A stretch of 64,000 nucleotides of DNA, taken from positions 1,116,001 through 1,180,000 of the forward strand of contig NZ_AUBJ02000001.1 in the NCBI RefSeq assembly GCF_000429185.2, written 5' to 3'. The position numbers and the translations under genes were made by a program. The notes beneath the pieces were generated by a model, which worked only from the letters and a program-made list of their open reading frames with translations, ran no database searches and had not been told where the DNA came from. Shown here piece by piece: positions 17,814 to 27,101 of this stretch. Source of the stretch: Actinoalloteichus caeruleus DSM 43889. GTDB taxonomy: Bacteria > Actinomycetota > Actinomycetes > Mycobacteriales > Pseudonocardiaceae. The number at the start of each line of letters is the position of its first letter. Within the stretch, counting starts at the first letter, position 1.

Positions 17814-17842
17814 GCCCGCCGGGGAAGGGTGTGGGAGGACTC

Positions 17843-18916
17843 GTGTCGCAGGAGCGGACGCCCCTGGTCAAGTGCCTGGTCTGGGATCTGGACAACACGC
17901 TGTGGCAGGGGACCCTGCTGGAGGACGACGAGGTGCGGCTGGCCCAGGCGGTGCGGACGGTGATCAGCACCCTGGACGAACGTGGCATCCTCCAGTCCGT
18001 CGCGAGCAAGAACGACCACGACCACGCATGGCGGCGGCTGGAGGAACTCGGTGTCGCCGAGTACTTCGTGCACCCGATGATCGGGTGGTCGGCCAAGTCC
18101 GGTTCGATCCGCGCCATCGCCGACGCGTTGTCCTTCGCGCACGGCACCATCGCGTTCGTCGACGACCAGCCCACTGAACGGGCGGAAGTGTCGTACCACC
18201 TCCCCGAGGTGCGGTGCTACTCGGCCGACCAGGTGATGACGCTCCTCGAACTCCCCGAGTTCTCCCCGGAGGTGGTGACGGTCGACGCGCGACGCAGGCG
18301 GCAGATGTACCAGGCGGGGCTGCGGCGCGTGGCCGAGCGGGAGACGTTCGAGGGCCCGGACGAGGAGTTCCTGCGGTCGCTCGAACTGGAGATGCGCATC
18401 GGGCGGGCAACGGCGGCGGAGCTGACGCGGGTGGAGGAGCTGACGCTGCGCACCAGCCAGATGAACGCGACCGGGGTGCACTACTCGGACGCCACGCTGC
18501 GCGAGCTGCTCGACTCACCGGACCACGAGGTGCTCGTGACCACCATGAGCGACCGTTTCGGTCCGCACGGAGCGGTCGGCGTGCTGCTGCTGCGCACCGA
18601 CGCGGGGGTGTGGCGGCTCAGGCTCCTCGCGACCTCGTGCCGGGTCGTGTCCTTCGGAGCCGGCACCGCCATCCTGAACTGGTTGTCCGACCAGGCCGCC
18701 AGGGCGGGCGTCCACCTGGTCGCCGACTTCCGCCGCACGAGTCGGAACCGCATGATGGAGATCGCCTACCGGTTCGCCGGCTTCGAGGAGGAAGACTGCG
18801 CCTGCCTCGCGGCGATCGCGCCGGAGGACGACATCACGACGCTGCACCTCCTCCCCGGACGCACCGACCCGCCGACGACGATGCGACTCACCGCGCCCGA
18901 CCTCAGCGGGCGCTGA
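17843..18916 (+). CDS. fkbH: FkbH-like glyceryl-ACP synthase (HAD superfamily)
   Basis: 357 residues. The HAD phosphatase motif [19 protein letters not shown] lies at the N-terminus, then [12 protein letters not shown], and a C-terminal GNAT-like region ([17 protein letters not shown]). FkbH enzymes dephosphorylate 1,3-bisphosphoglycerate and load the glyceryl group onto the dedicated ACP, the first step of methoxymalonyl-ACP synthesis. The GTG at 17843 is preferred because GGAGGA lies just upstream; a GTG at 17810 overlapping the previous stop would add 11 residues. Its 3' end overlaps the convergent methyltransferase gene by 14 bp. Confidence 0.93.
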   Translation: MSQERTPLVKCLVWDLDNTLWQGTLLEDDEVRLAQAVRTVISTLDERGILQSVASKNDHDHAWRRLEELGVAEYFVHPMIGWSAKSGSIRAIADALSFAHGTIAFVDDQPTERAEVSYHLPEVRCYSADQVMTLLELPEFSPEVVTVDARRRRQMYQAGLRRVAERETFEGPDEEFLRSLELEMRIGRATAAELTRVEELTLRTSQMNATGVHYSDATLRELLDSPDHEVLVTTMSDRFGPHGAVGVLLLRTDAGVWRLRLLATSCRVVSFGAGTAILNWLSDQAARAGVHLVADFRRTSRNRMMEIAYRFAGFEEEDCACLAAIAPEDDITTLHLLPGRTDPPTTMRLTAPDLSGR

Positions 18917-19586
18917 CCCCGGTCGACTTCCTGCGCGCGAGGGTGATCCCGTCCGCCATCATCAGCATCGACAGTTCGACCCGGTCGTCGTCCCGCAGGA
19001 ACGCGTTGAACTCGCGGATCGCTTGGACCTCGGGGGACGTGGCAGCGGCGTCGATGACCTGCCCGGACAGGAGGGTGTTGTCGACGACGATCAACCCGCC
19101 CGGCCTGACCAGGGGGAGCGTCCGCTCGTAGTAGGTCAGGTAGTTGGTCTTGTCCGCGTCGATGAAGGCGAGGTCGACGCTGTCCGGCCCCAGTTCGGCG
19201 AGCAGGGCGGTGAGGGTGTCCGCGGCGTCGCCCACCCGCGGGTCGATGCGGTCGAGCACCCCCGCGCGCCGCCAGAACTCCGCTCCGATGGCGGGCCACT
19301 TGTCGCTGATGTCGCAGGTGACGACCCGACCTCCGGCCGGTAGGGCCCGCGCCATGCACAGGGTGCTGTACCCGGTGAAGGTGCCGATCTCGAGCACGGT
19401 CCGCGCCTCGCACAGGCCGACCAGCATCGCGAGGAACTGGCCTTCCTCCGCGAGTACCTGCATGGCCCGCCCGGCCGGGTACTGCGCGGTCTCCTCCCGC
19501 AGTTCACGGAGGACCTGGTCCTCGCGCAACGACACGGTCCGCACGTAGTCGGACAGTTCCGCCGTGAATTCGAGCTGATTCGCCAC
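18903..19586 (-). CDS. SAM-dependent O-methyltransferase (FkbG-like)
   Basis: 227 residues from the GTG start, close to the usual size of the caffeoyl-CoA O-methyltransferase family. The SAM-binding motif is [12 protein letters not shown], the metal/substrate motif is [11 protein letters not shown], and [13 protein letters not shown] follows. It is expected to methylate the hydroxymalonyl-ACP hydroxyl to methoxymalonyl-ACP, completing the set on the opposite strand. No ribosome-binding site precedes the GTG. A TATTAT box lies 6 bp upstream, so a leaderless transcript is plausible. Upstream in-frame ATGs would add an implausible 60 or more residues. The gene is convergent with fkbH and divergent from the oxygenase gene. 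Confidence 0.88.
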   Translation of the reverse strand: MANQLEFTAELSDYVRTVSLREDQVLRELREETAQYPAGRAMQVLAEEGQFLAMLVGLCEARTVLEIGTFTGYSTLCMARALPAGGRVVTCDISDKWPAIGAEFWRRAGVLDRIDPRVGDAADTLTALLAELGPDSVDLAFIDADKTNYLTYYERTLPLVRPGGLIVVDNTLLSGQVIDAAATSPEVQAIREFNAFLRDDDRVELSMLMMADGITLARRKSTGVSAR

Positions 19587-19688
19587 CAGGCGATAATAGG
19601 GTAGCCACGCGTTATCGCACCCGATTCCGGGAATCCTCCGACTGGCGGCCCCGCGCGAGTCCACTGCCCCCACTCGGAACGCGACGGG

Positions 19689-19719
19689 ACAGGGGTTCTC
19701 CGCCACCAACAGGGGTTGT
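19689..19719. promoter_or_regulatory. Direct repeats ACAGGGGTTCT / ACAGGGGTTGT
   Basis: Two 11-mers at 19689-19699 and 19709-19719 agree at 10 of 11 bases and are spaced exactly 20 bp, about two helical turns. They sit between the divergent methyltransferase and oxygenase genes and match the motif in the exporter/methoxymalonyl and transporter/neocarzinostatin-like control regions. This suggests one regulator for all three. Confidence 0.5.
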
Positions 19720-19797
19720 GGCGGCCAGGGCTCGTGCGCAGACTCGGTCCGCATCATCAGTTCGCCCGGCAGGTGCCGCGCATGGATGGGGTCGTAC

Positions 19798-20796
19798 ATG
19801 AAGACCAACGTGACGGACGTCCTCGGCGGCGAGTCCGTGTTGACTCTGTCCGATGCGGAACGCGCGGACCTCACCGAACTGGCGTCGTCGCTCGCCGCCG
19901 ACGGTTCCCGGGAGGTTGACGACCCGAACTGGCTCGCCACCGCGCGGGAGCTGTGCTGCCAGCTTCCACCACGGCTGGCGTCGTCGCTGCGCCGCTTCAC
20001 GTGGGACTCGGGTCCGGAAGCCTTCCTGCTGCTGCGTGGCCTTCCGGTGGATGAGACCACGCTCCCGCCCACCCCGACGGTCGCCGGATCGGTGCAGCGC
20101 GAGGCCAGCGTGCCGGCTTCCGCGCTCGTCCTGGTGGCGATGGCCATGGGCGAGCTGGTCGCGTTCGACAAGGAGAAGGCTGGCGCGCTCGTGCAGGACG
20201 TCGTCCCGGTGCACGGCATGGAGGAGTTCCAGGGCAACGCGGGGTCGGTCGTGTTGTCGATGCACGTCGAGAACGCCTTCCACGAGCACCGTCCGGACTA
20301 CGTGGGCCTGATGTGCCTGCGCAACGACCACGACCGGGTCGCCGGTCTGCGCCTGTCGTCCGTGCGCAACGCGCTTCCGCTGCTGTCCGACGAGGTGCGG
20401 TCGGTGCTGCACGAGCCGAGGTACGTGACCGCCGCCCCACCGTCGTTCGACCTGCCGCCCGGCGCGGACGAACCGCACGGGATCCTCACCGGTAGCCCCG
20501 AGGACCCGAGCATCAAGGTCGACTTCCACGCGACGGTTCCGGGTGACGAGGTGGCGGCCGCCGCGATGTCCTCGTTGCGGAAGGCACTGGACTCGGTGTG
20601 CCGCACGTTGACCCTGGAGCCGGGTGATCTCGCGTTCGCCGACAACCGCCTCGTCCTGCACGGGCGGACCGCGTTCGAGCCGCGCTACGACGGCGCGGAC
20701 CGCTGGTTGCAGCGGGTGTTCGTCCACCTCGACTTCCGCCGTTCGCGCCCGCTGCGGCGGGGCGGTGGGCACGTCATCACCGGCACCGACCGCTGA
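19798..20796 (+). CDS. Fe(II)/2-oxoglutarate-dependent oxygenase, AsnO/VioC (clavaminate synthase-like) family
   Basis: 332 residues. The iron-binding motif is HVE (His156, Glu158) in [18 protein letters not shown], and the distal His288 is in [11 protein letters not shown], followed by the Arg-containing [11 protein letters not shown] block for 2-oxoglutarate. The HxE (not HxD) pattern and these surroundings are those of amino-acid beta-hydroxylases such as AsnO (Asn) and VioC (Arg). The next gene is an NRPS module with an Asn-type specificity code, so beta-hydroxylation of L-Asn is the best inference, free or carrier-bound. The ATG at 19798 is used; an in-frame ATG four codons upstream has no better ribosome site. 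Confidence 0.87.
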   Translation: MKTNVTDVLGGESVLTLSDAERADLTELASSLAADGSREVDDPNWLATARELCCQLPPRLASSLRRFTWDSGPEAFLLLRGLPVDETTLPPTPTVAGSVQREASVPASALVLVAMAMGELVAFDKEKAGALVQDVVPVHGMEEFQGNAGSVVLSMHVENAFHEHRPDYVGLMCLRNDHDRVAGLRLSSVRNALPLLSDEVRSVLHEPRYVTAAPPSFDLPPGADEPHGILTGSPEDPSIKVDFHATVPGDEVAAAAMSSLRKALDSVCRTLTLEPGDLAFADNRLVLHGRTAFEPRYDGADRWLQRVFVHLDFRRSRPLRRGGGHVITGTDR

Positions 20797-20826
20797 GCTG
20801 ATGCTCCGTCGAACGAAGGGTTGCCC

Positions 20827-23820
20827 ATGACGGGCTGGGATGGCGACGTGTACACCAGGCCGGTCGCCCCGATGGACACCTGGTTCCTGTTGTACCCCGA
20901 CGCGGTCGCCGGGATCATCCAGGTCTTCGTGGAGGGGACCGGGACGATCGACCCGGACCGGCTGGCCGAGGCTGTCGAGGCCGCGTCCGAGGCGTGTCCC
21001 GGTACACGCCTCGTCCGCGAGGGCCGGACCTGGGTGGACAGCGGCGTGGCTCCCCCGCTGCGGGTCGTTGACGGGAGCCGGCTCGACAGGACCGCCTTCA
21101 CCGGGATGCCGGTGCTGCACGACCGGATGCCCGAGACGGGACCGCCGTGCGAGGTGCTGCTGCTCACCGGGTCACCGACCACGGTCGTGTTCCGCGCCGA
21201 CCACGCCGCGCTCGACGGCAAGGGCGTGCTGGTGTGGGTGGAGGACGTCTTCCGTGTGCTGCGCGGTGAGCGGCCACGCGGTGCGAGTTCGGAACTGACC
21301 GAGGCCGACGTCATCGCCGGTGCCCCTCCACCGTCGGGTACGGCGCTCGTCTCCGACCTGGAGTGGCCCTCGGCGTTGGGTGCCGCTCCCCCGCACCGCA
21401 CCGGCCTGTTCTGGCGGCGCCGCACGGTGGACGGCGCGCACCCCGCCCTGGTGGCCAAGATCGCGTCCGCCCTCACCCGGTACGTGGGGCGTCCGGTCGG
21501 CCGGTTCATGGTGCCGGTGGACCTGCGCAGGCACGCCCCGGACATCCGGTCGACCGGGAACCTGATCACCAACCTGCTCTACGAGGCGTCGGCCGAGGAC
21601 GACTGGCACACGGCGCACGAGCGGCTGCTCACCCTGCTCGCGGGGAACGTGGACCTCCTCTCTGGCGTTGACCCGTCCCTGAGCCGGGTGCCGCTGGAGA
21701 CAGCGCGGCCGCGGATCGCGGCGTTGGACGGCTTCTCGGCCAGGAGCAACCGCTACCCGGCGCTGGCGATGCTCTCGCACCTGGGCAGGATCGACCTGGC
21801 CGAGCTGAGCACCGACACGTTCCACGCGACCACCCTGTACCCGTTGCCCAGCTCCGGCCCGATCGGTCCACCGGAACTGAACTTCGTCGAGTGCGGCGGG
21901 CGGACGGAGATCACGATCGGCTGGCACGACTCGCCCGGAACGGCGCGGCGGGCGGAGGAACTGCTCGACGTCCTCGCGGACGTGTTGTCGCCCGGGAGGA
22001 ACCGGACGTGGGCGGGCAACGACACCGATCGACCGTTGGCCAGGGAGGGAACGGTCGTCGAGCAGTTCCGCGCCCAGGTGGCCCGCACGCCGGACTCGGT
22101 GGTCCTGACCGGCCCTGAGGGTGAGATCAGCTACGCGGAACTCGACCGTCGCTCGGACGCCGTCGCCGCCGAACTGGTGGACCGGGGCTTGGGCCCCGAT
22201 GCCCTGGTGGGTCTGCTCGCCGGGCGCACCGTGGCCGCGATGGCCGGGATCTGGGGCATCCTCAAGGCGGGTGCGGCCTACCTGCCCCTGGACCCCGGCC
22301 AGCCGGACGCGCGGCTCGCCGACCTCGTCACCGACGCCGGCGTCACCACCTGCCTGGCTGAACGGGAACACGCCGGGCGCACGGCTATTCCGGGCGAGTG
22401 CGCGGCGGTGGTCCTCGAGGACGTCGCCGCCTCGGGTCGTCGGGTGCCGGCGGCGCCGGTCGCTCCGGACGACCTCGCCTACGTCATCTACACCTCCGGA
22501 TCGACCGGGCGCCCCAAGGGCGTGGAGATCCAGCACCGAGCGCTGAGCACCTTCGTCAGCTGGGCAACCCGGATCTACGAGGTCGGTCCGGACACGAGGT
22601 TCCCCCTGTTCTCCTCCCTCGCCTTCGACCTCTCGAACACCGCGATCTTCCTCCCGGTGCTCGCCGGCGGCTCCGTCGCGTTGGTTCCTGACGAGCTGGA
22701 CCACCTGGTGCTGCGCGACGTGCTGGAGAACCTCGGTGCGACGGCCCTCAAGCTGACCCCGACGCACCTGGACCTCATCGGTCGGCTCGGGCTGCGCCCG
22801 ACCGGCTTCCGCACCGTCATCGCCGGTGGTGAGCTGCTCCGGGGTCCGGTGGCGCGCCGCGCGCAGGAGACGTTCGGGGAAGGGTGCCGGATCTTCAACG
22901 AGTACGGCCCGACCGAGACCACGGTCGGCTGCATGACGTGGACCTTCGACCCGGATCGGGACGGTGGGGCCGTCTCGGTCCCGATCGGGGTCCCCACGGA
23001 CAACACCCGGATCCACCTGCTCGACGCCGACCGCCGGTTCGTCGAACCCGGTGAGGTCGGTGAGATGTACCTGTCCGGCGCCCAGCTCGCGCGCGGTTAC
23101 CGGGGTCGGCCGGACCTCGACCGCGAGCGGTTCGTGACCCTGGCCGACGGCACCCGCGCGTACCGCAGCGGGGACCTGGCACGGATGTTGCCCTCCGGCG
23201 TCCTGGAGTCGGCGGGCCGCGACGACGAGCAGCTGAAGATCAATGGTTACCGCATCGAGCCGGCGGAGGTGGCCAGGGCGCTCGAGGAGCACCCGTCCGT
23301 GACGCGGGCGTTCGCGGTCGGCAGGGCGCGGGGCGAGGACAGGACCCTGTGCGCCTACGTCGTGCCCGGAGGTGGCGGTGAGGTGGACGTCGACGCGCTC
23401 ACCGAGCACGTGCGCGCCCTGCTGCCCAGGTACATGGTGCCCTCGGTGATCTCGGTGGTACGGGAGATCCCCCGCACCGGTAACGGGAAGGTGGACGTCT
23501 CCCGGCTGCCGGACCCGTTCACCGGGGCGGCCGGTGAGCCGTCCGATGGGGAACGCCGCGACGAGGTCGAGGAGGCCGTCGCCACCATCTGGAGCACGAC
23601 CTTGGCCGTTCCGGCGGACCGCATCGCTGGCGACGCGGACTTCCACCGGCTCGGGGGCGACTCCGCGGCGCTGTTGGCGATGTTGGCGACCGTGTCCCGC
23701 GAGGTGGTCGGGAAGGACCAGGAGCAGGAGTTCATGTCGCACCTGCCCACCATCGTCCGCCGCCCGACCCTGTCGTGGGTGTCCGAACTGGTACGGCGGA
23801 GTCGCCACACCCCGGTCTGA
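20827..23820 (+). CDS. NRPS module C-A-PCP, predicted Asn-activating
   Basis: 997 residues. A divergent condensation/acyltransferase-like domain (about 1-400) has DHAALDG, with the catalytic His126 present but the first His of HHxxxDG replaced by Asp. The adenylation domain (about 410-880) has TSGSTGRPKG at 556, NEYGPTETT, YRSGDL, INGYRIEP and TGNGKVDVSRLP. The PCP has FHRLGGDSAALL with Ser946. Aligning to GrsA gives the code D-L-T-K-I-G-E-V-G-K, essentially the Asn code known from CDA and tyrocidine. There is no thioesterase or epimerase, so the product must pass on in trans, perhaps to the A-PCP-TE protein at the left edge. The ATG is preferred because GAAGGG lies 6 bp upstream. Confidence 0.92.
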   Translation: MTGWDGDVYTRPVAPMDTWFLLYPDAVAGIIQVFVEGTGTIDPDRLAEAVEAASEACPGTRLVREGRTWVDSGVAPPLRVVDGSRLDRTAFTGMPVLHDRMPETGPPCEVLLLTGSPTTVVFRADHAALDGKGVLVWVEDVFRVLRGERPRGASSELTEADVIAGAPPPSGTALVSDLEWPSALGAAPPHRTGLFWRRRTVDGAHPALVAKIASALTRYVGRPVGRFMVPVDLRRHAPDIRSTGNLITNLLYEASAEDDWHTAHERLLTLLAGNVDLLSGVDPSLSRVPLETARPRIAALDGFSARSNRYPALAMLSHLGRIDLAELSTDTFHATTLYPLPSSGPIGPPELNFVECGGRTEITIGWHDSPGTARRAEELLDVLADVLSPGRNRTWAGNDTDRPLAREGTVVEQFRAQVARTPDSVVLTGPEGEISYAELDRRSDAVAAELVDRGLGPDALVGLLAGRTVAAMAGIWGILKAGAAYLPLDPGQPDARLADLVTDAGVTTCLAEREHAGRTAIPGECAAVVLEDVAASGRRVPAAPVAPDDLAYVIYTSGSTGRPKGVEIQHRALSTFVSWATRIYEVGPDTRFPLFSSLAFDLSNTAIFLPVLAGGSVALVPDELDHLVLRDVLENLGATALKLTPTHLDLIGRLGLRPTGFRTVIAGGELLRGPVARRAQETFGEGCRIFNEYGPTETTVGCMTWTFDPDRDGGAVSVPIGVPTDNTRIHLLDADRRFVEPGEVGEMYLSGAQLARGYRGRPDLDRERFVTLADGTRAYRSGDLARMLPSGVLESAGRDDEQLKINGYRIEPAEVARALEEHPSVTRAFAVGRARGEDRTLCAYVVPGGGGEVDVDALTEHVRALLPRYMVPSVISVVREIPRTGNGKVDVSRLPDPFTGAAGEPSDGERRDEVEEAVATIWSTTLAVPADRIAGDADFHRLGGDSAALLAMLATVSREVVGKDQEQEFMSHLPTIVRRPTLSWVSELVRRSRHTPV

Positions 23821-24237
23821 TCCGGATCCGCAACCCGGCCAGCCGCGCGACCGCCGGGCCCGGTGCGCGAGCGACCATGACTGGTGCCCGATCGTCTGCC
23901 GCGTTCGTCCCCGACCGCTCGGATTCCCGGACCGGTGCGCGTCCTGGTTGGTGCTCGACGAGGTTGGCCGCGGCGCGGCGTCTCCCGGGGCACGTCGCGG
24001 TGCGCGCCTGGATCAGGCCAACCAACTCGACCCGCCGGCTCACCTCGCTCGGCGCGGACCGGAACGAGCGGTGGCACCCTGCCCACCTGTGGACAGGATC
24101 TCGTGGCTGGGCACGCGCGTGCCGGTTCGTCGGTTCGCCTCACCGGTCGGTGCGGGGTCAGCTGGTGCCACCGACCGCGACGGGCCGAGCGCCGAACGGC
24201 TCGACACCCGGCCCGGGGTCGCGGTGCGCCGGGTCCC
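23821..24237. other. Convergent gap without a recognisable gene
   Basis: 417 bp between the convergent NRPS and membrane-protein genes. Frames here are shadow-like (Arg/Pro/Ser-rich), and I see no family, repeat or clear terminator hairpin with a T-run. Confidence 0.5.
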
Positions 24238-24915
24238 TCAGACCCCGCTCCTCATGCGCCGTTGCTGTTCCTCCAGGTCGGAGCGGACCTGGGCCCCGAG
24301 CCCTGGCGTGCCGCCCCGCCGGCTCGGAGGACGGATGTCGTACTTGGCGGCGATGACGAATCCGGTGGCGAGGATGCCCAGGCCGAGCACCATCATGCCG
24401 ATGATCACGGGCCACTGGAGGTGATCCGGCATCCATAGCGCGAGGAACCACGACCGCACGTCGGAACCCACGAGTTTGAGGATCATCGGCACCACGCCCT
24501 GCGGCAGCAGTGGAATCCAGCACAGCACGAAGCAGGCCACCAGCGCGACGGTCGGCCAGCCGGCGCCGCTGGCCTGGGGCCGACCGTCGGCAGGGGACTG
24601 ACCACTGGCTGGGGCCGCGGGCCTGGCGGTCGCGATCCGATGTCCGGACCGCATCAGCTGGAGCAGGCCTGCCCCACCACCGGCGAGCCGCCGGTGCGCG
24701 AGGCCACCGAGACCCCAGGTGTACAGCGCGCCGGTGGCGACGCCGACGAGCACGGCCAGCCAACTGAGCGCCGACGAGTCGACGGCGGAGGCGATCCACA
24801 GCGTGCCGAAGGTCGGCAGGGTCGAGAGCGCCATCAACCCGAGCACCGCGAGGACCTGCACGAAGTCGATCCGGTTGTCCCAGGCGCCGCTCCCCCGCTG
24901 TCGGGGGTCGGTCAT
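24238..24915 (-). CDS. C-terminal part of ABC-2 type permease (split by apparent frameshift)
   Basis: About 225 residues with several hydrophobic helices (DFVQVLAVLGLMALSTLP, SALSWLAVLVGVATGALY, ILATGFVIAAKYDI). The frame continues, without a break in sense, upstream of its ATG at 24915: GAVVLVAVLFPVPMTDPRQR fits directly after SVLGAGA of the adjoining frame. One extra G in the G-run near 24951 would fuse the two into a single permease of about 650 residues. Either this is a sequencing error or the gene is interrupted. As it stands, the ATGA at 24912-24915 could let this part be translated as a separate coupled polypeptide. Confidence 0.6.
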   Translation of the reverse strand: MTDPRQRGSGAWDNRIDFVQVLAVLGLMALSTLPTFGTLWIASAVDSSALSWLAVLVGVATGALYTWGLGGLAHRRLAGGGAGLLQLMRSGHRIATARPAAPASGQSPADGRPQASGAGWPTVALVACFVLCWIPLLPQGVVPMILKLVGSDVRSWFLALWMPDHLQWPVIIGMMVLGLGILATGFVIAAKYDIRPPSRRGGTPGLGAQVRSDLEEQQRRMRSGV

Positions 24916-26201
24916 GGGTACCGGGAACAGCACCGCCACGAGCACGACGGCCCCGCACCGGCACCCAACACGCTCGCGGTGAGGGCCAGCGCCCACGGCC
25001 AGGCCCACGACAACCCTGACACCGCCGTGAAGACGACGGTCAGCACCAGCGCGATCGGCGCGACGATGACGAGCCAGGCCAGTTGCCGGCCACGCACGTC
25101 GGCGCGCTCACCCCGGGGTGTCACCATCGTCAGCCACAACGCGGTGCCGTCCGACGCGTACATGTTGGCGCTCACCGCCGCGACCCAGACGGCCACGATC
25201 ACCCCGGTCCACGGCAGCAGCACGTCAGCACCGATCACCAGTGGGGTCACCGTCTGGAGGAGGCCGTAGAAGAGCGCGAAGTACAGGAAGTTCGTCCTCG
25301 TGACGTCCCGGAACCAGGTGCGCAGTTCCTTCGCCGCCACACCCGGCACCCGCCCGGTCCACCGGTCGAGCGGCCCCGGCTTCGACGGGGTGACCCTGCG
25401 AGTCCGCCGGCCCTGGGCGCGGCCCGAGGTGAGTTGCCTGCCGAGCAACGAGGCCAGCGCGGCCACCAGCAGGAGATCCGCGACGAGGAGCCCACCGAGA
25501 CCGGCCATGACGAGCGCCCAGTCCCCGCGCCCAGCCGCGTCCACCGCGGTCAGCGCCCATCCCGACGGCAGGGCGTGCACCGTGACGGAGAAGCCCGCGG
25601 GGAAGCCGCTGGTGAAGGCGTTGCCGAGCGCCGGCGCGATCGCCCAGACGGTACCGCCCGCCGCCATCAGCACACCGGTGAACAGTCCCGACAGCGCCGC
25701 CCCGAGCTGCGAACGCACCACCTGCCCGCGGCCGGTGACGATCACCTTCGACACCAGGACCACGAGCACGAGCGTGAGCAGGAGCCCCGGCACGGCGACC
25801 AGGGCGGGGACGACACCGCTTCCGGCGCCGTGGACCACGAGCGCGACCAACGCCACCAGCGTCACGATCGGGCCGACGCCGACCGCCCCGGCGCTGACCA
25901 GGCCCACGGTGAGCACGCGTGGCCGGATCGGGAACAACGAGAGTTGGTCCGGCCGGAGTTCCGTTCCGCCGCTGCCGAACAGGATCGGTCCGAAGGCCCA
26001 CCCGAAGAACCAGACGGCGAGCGCCGCGCCGAGCAGGTCACCGGAAACCGATGCGACGGGAGCCGTGATCCCCGCGATCCAGATGGTGCCAACGGCGGCG
26101 AGGAGACCCACGAGCGCGCCGAGGACGAGCTGGGCGGCCCGTTGTCCGGACAGGGAGCGGCGCAGCAGGGTCAGTTTCAGCCGGATCAGGTCGCCAACCA
26201 C
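24912..26201 (-). CDS. ABC transporter permease, N-terminal part (apparent frameshift near its 3' end)
   Basis: 429 residues with about ten hydrophobic helices and a cytosolic loop holding LGRQLTSGRAQGRRTRR and VAAKELRTWFRDVTRT. It is the membrane partner of the upstream ATPase, whose 3' end it overlaps by 16 bp. The GTG at 26201 opens MVGDLIRLKLTLLRRSL. The last dozen residues (PSCSWRCCSRYP) are Cys/Trp/Arg-rich and unlike the rest, while the hydrophobic sequence carries on in the next frame, so a one-base deletion in a G-run near 24951 is likely. Substrate unknown; export of the cluster product or of the neighbouring secreted protein's ligand is possible. Confidence 0.75.
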   Translation of the reverse strand: MVGDLIRLKLTLLRRSLSGQRAAQLVLGALVGLLAAVGTIWIAGITAPVASVSGDLLGAALAVWFFGWAFGPILFGSGGTELRPDQLSLFPIRPRVLTVGLVSAGAVGVGPIVTLVALVALVVHGAGSGVVPALVAVPGLLLTLVLVVLVSKVIVTGRGQVVRSQLGAALSGLFTGVLMAAGGTVWAIAPALGNAFTSGFPAGFSVTVHALPSGWALTAVDAAGRGDWALVMAGLGGLLVADLLLVAALASLLGRQLTSGRAQGRRTRRVTPSKPGPLDRWTGRVPGVAAKELRTWFRDVTRTNFLYFALFYGLLQTVTPLVIGADVLLPWTGVIVAVWVAAVSANMYASDGTALWLTMVTPRGERADVRGRQLAWLVIVAPIALVLTVVFTAVSGLSWAWPWALALTASVLGAGAGPSCSWRCCSRYP

Positions 26202-26983
26202 CGCAACCCCTCCGCTCCCGTGTCCTCTCCGCCGACCAACTCCATGAACCGCTGCTCCAGGCCGCCCGCTCCGACTTCGGACATGGGACCCGCGGAGAGC
26301 ACCCGCCCGGCCGAGAGCACGGCGACGTGGTCGCACAACTGCTCGACGACGGCCATGACATGGCTGGAGAACAACACGGACCCACCGGAGTCGACGAACC
26401 TGCGCAGGATGGCCTTGACCGTGGCCGCCGACACCGGGTCCACGGCCTCCAGGGGCTCGTCCAGCACGAGCAGGCGGGGTCGGTGCAGCAGCGCGACGGC
26501 GAGGCCGATCTTCTTGCGCATACCCGTGGAGTAGTCGATCACGAGCGTCCGCTCGTCCCGGTCGAGTTCCAACACCGACAGCAACTCCGCGGATCGCTCG
26601 GACACCACCTCCGGCGCCATACCGCGGATGCTGCCCGCGAACGCCAGCAGCTCGCCGCCGGTCAGCCGTTCCGGGAGGGCGAGGCCGTCGGGGAGCACCC
26701 CGAGTACCTCCTTGGCCGCGACGGGATCCGCCCAGACATCCGAGCCGAAGAGCGTGACGCTGCCGGCGTCCGGGCGGAGCAGCCCGACGGCCATCGACAA
26801 CAGCGTGGTCTTTCCGGCGCCGTTGGGGCCGACGAGGCCGAAGAAACTGCCCGCCGGCACGACGAGCGACACGCCGTCCACCGCCGCCTTCGCGCCGAAA
26901 TCCTTGCGCAGCTCGTCGATCCTGAGCGCCGCCGTCGCGGAGTCCGCTACCGCGGGGACTTGCACGGATTCTGGATTCGGCAC
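26186..26983 (-). CDS. ABC transporter ATP-binding protein
   Basis: 265 residues. Walker A is GLVGPNGAGKTTLL, the signature is YSTGMRKKIGLA in place of LSGGQ, Walker B is LLVLDEPLEAVDP, and the H-loop is LFSSHVM. This combination is typical of ABC-2 systems with large permeases in actinomycetes. The GTG at 26983 is chosen for the GGAAAGGGGG six bases upstream; a GTG at 27019 is the alternative but lies against a TAGGAT -10-like box (27020-27025, minus strand). It is divergent from the neocarzinostatin-like gene across a region with AGGGGT motifs. Confidence 0.88.
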   Translation of the reverse strand: MPNPESVQVPAVADSATAALRIDELRKDFGAKAAVDGVSLVVPAGSFFGLVGPNGAGKTTLLSMAVGLLRPDAGSVTLFGSDVWADPVAAKEVLGVLPDGLALPERLTGGELLAFAGSIRGMAPEVVSERSAELLSVLELDRDERTLVIDYSTGMRKKIGLAVALLHRPRLLVLDEPLEAVDPVSAATVKAILRRFVDSGGSVLFSSHVMAVVEQLCDHVAVLSAGRVLSAGPMSEVGAGGLEQRFMELVGGEDTGAEGLRWLAT

Positions 26984-27101
26984 AACTGGCCCCCTTTCCG
27001 CGGCAGTCGCCGCGCGCACATCCTATCGAACCGTGATCGGACGACCGCGCGGGGGAGCAATCAGCACCACCACGCACCAAAAACCCCGCAAGAACTCGGC
27101 G

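Noticed and set aside
25083-26534. Long plus-strand open frame opposite the second ABC transporter
   Set aside because: Gln/His/Arg-rich shadow of the permease and ATPase, which have clear helices and Walker motifs on the minus strand.
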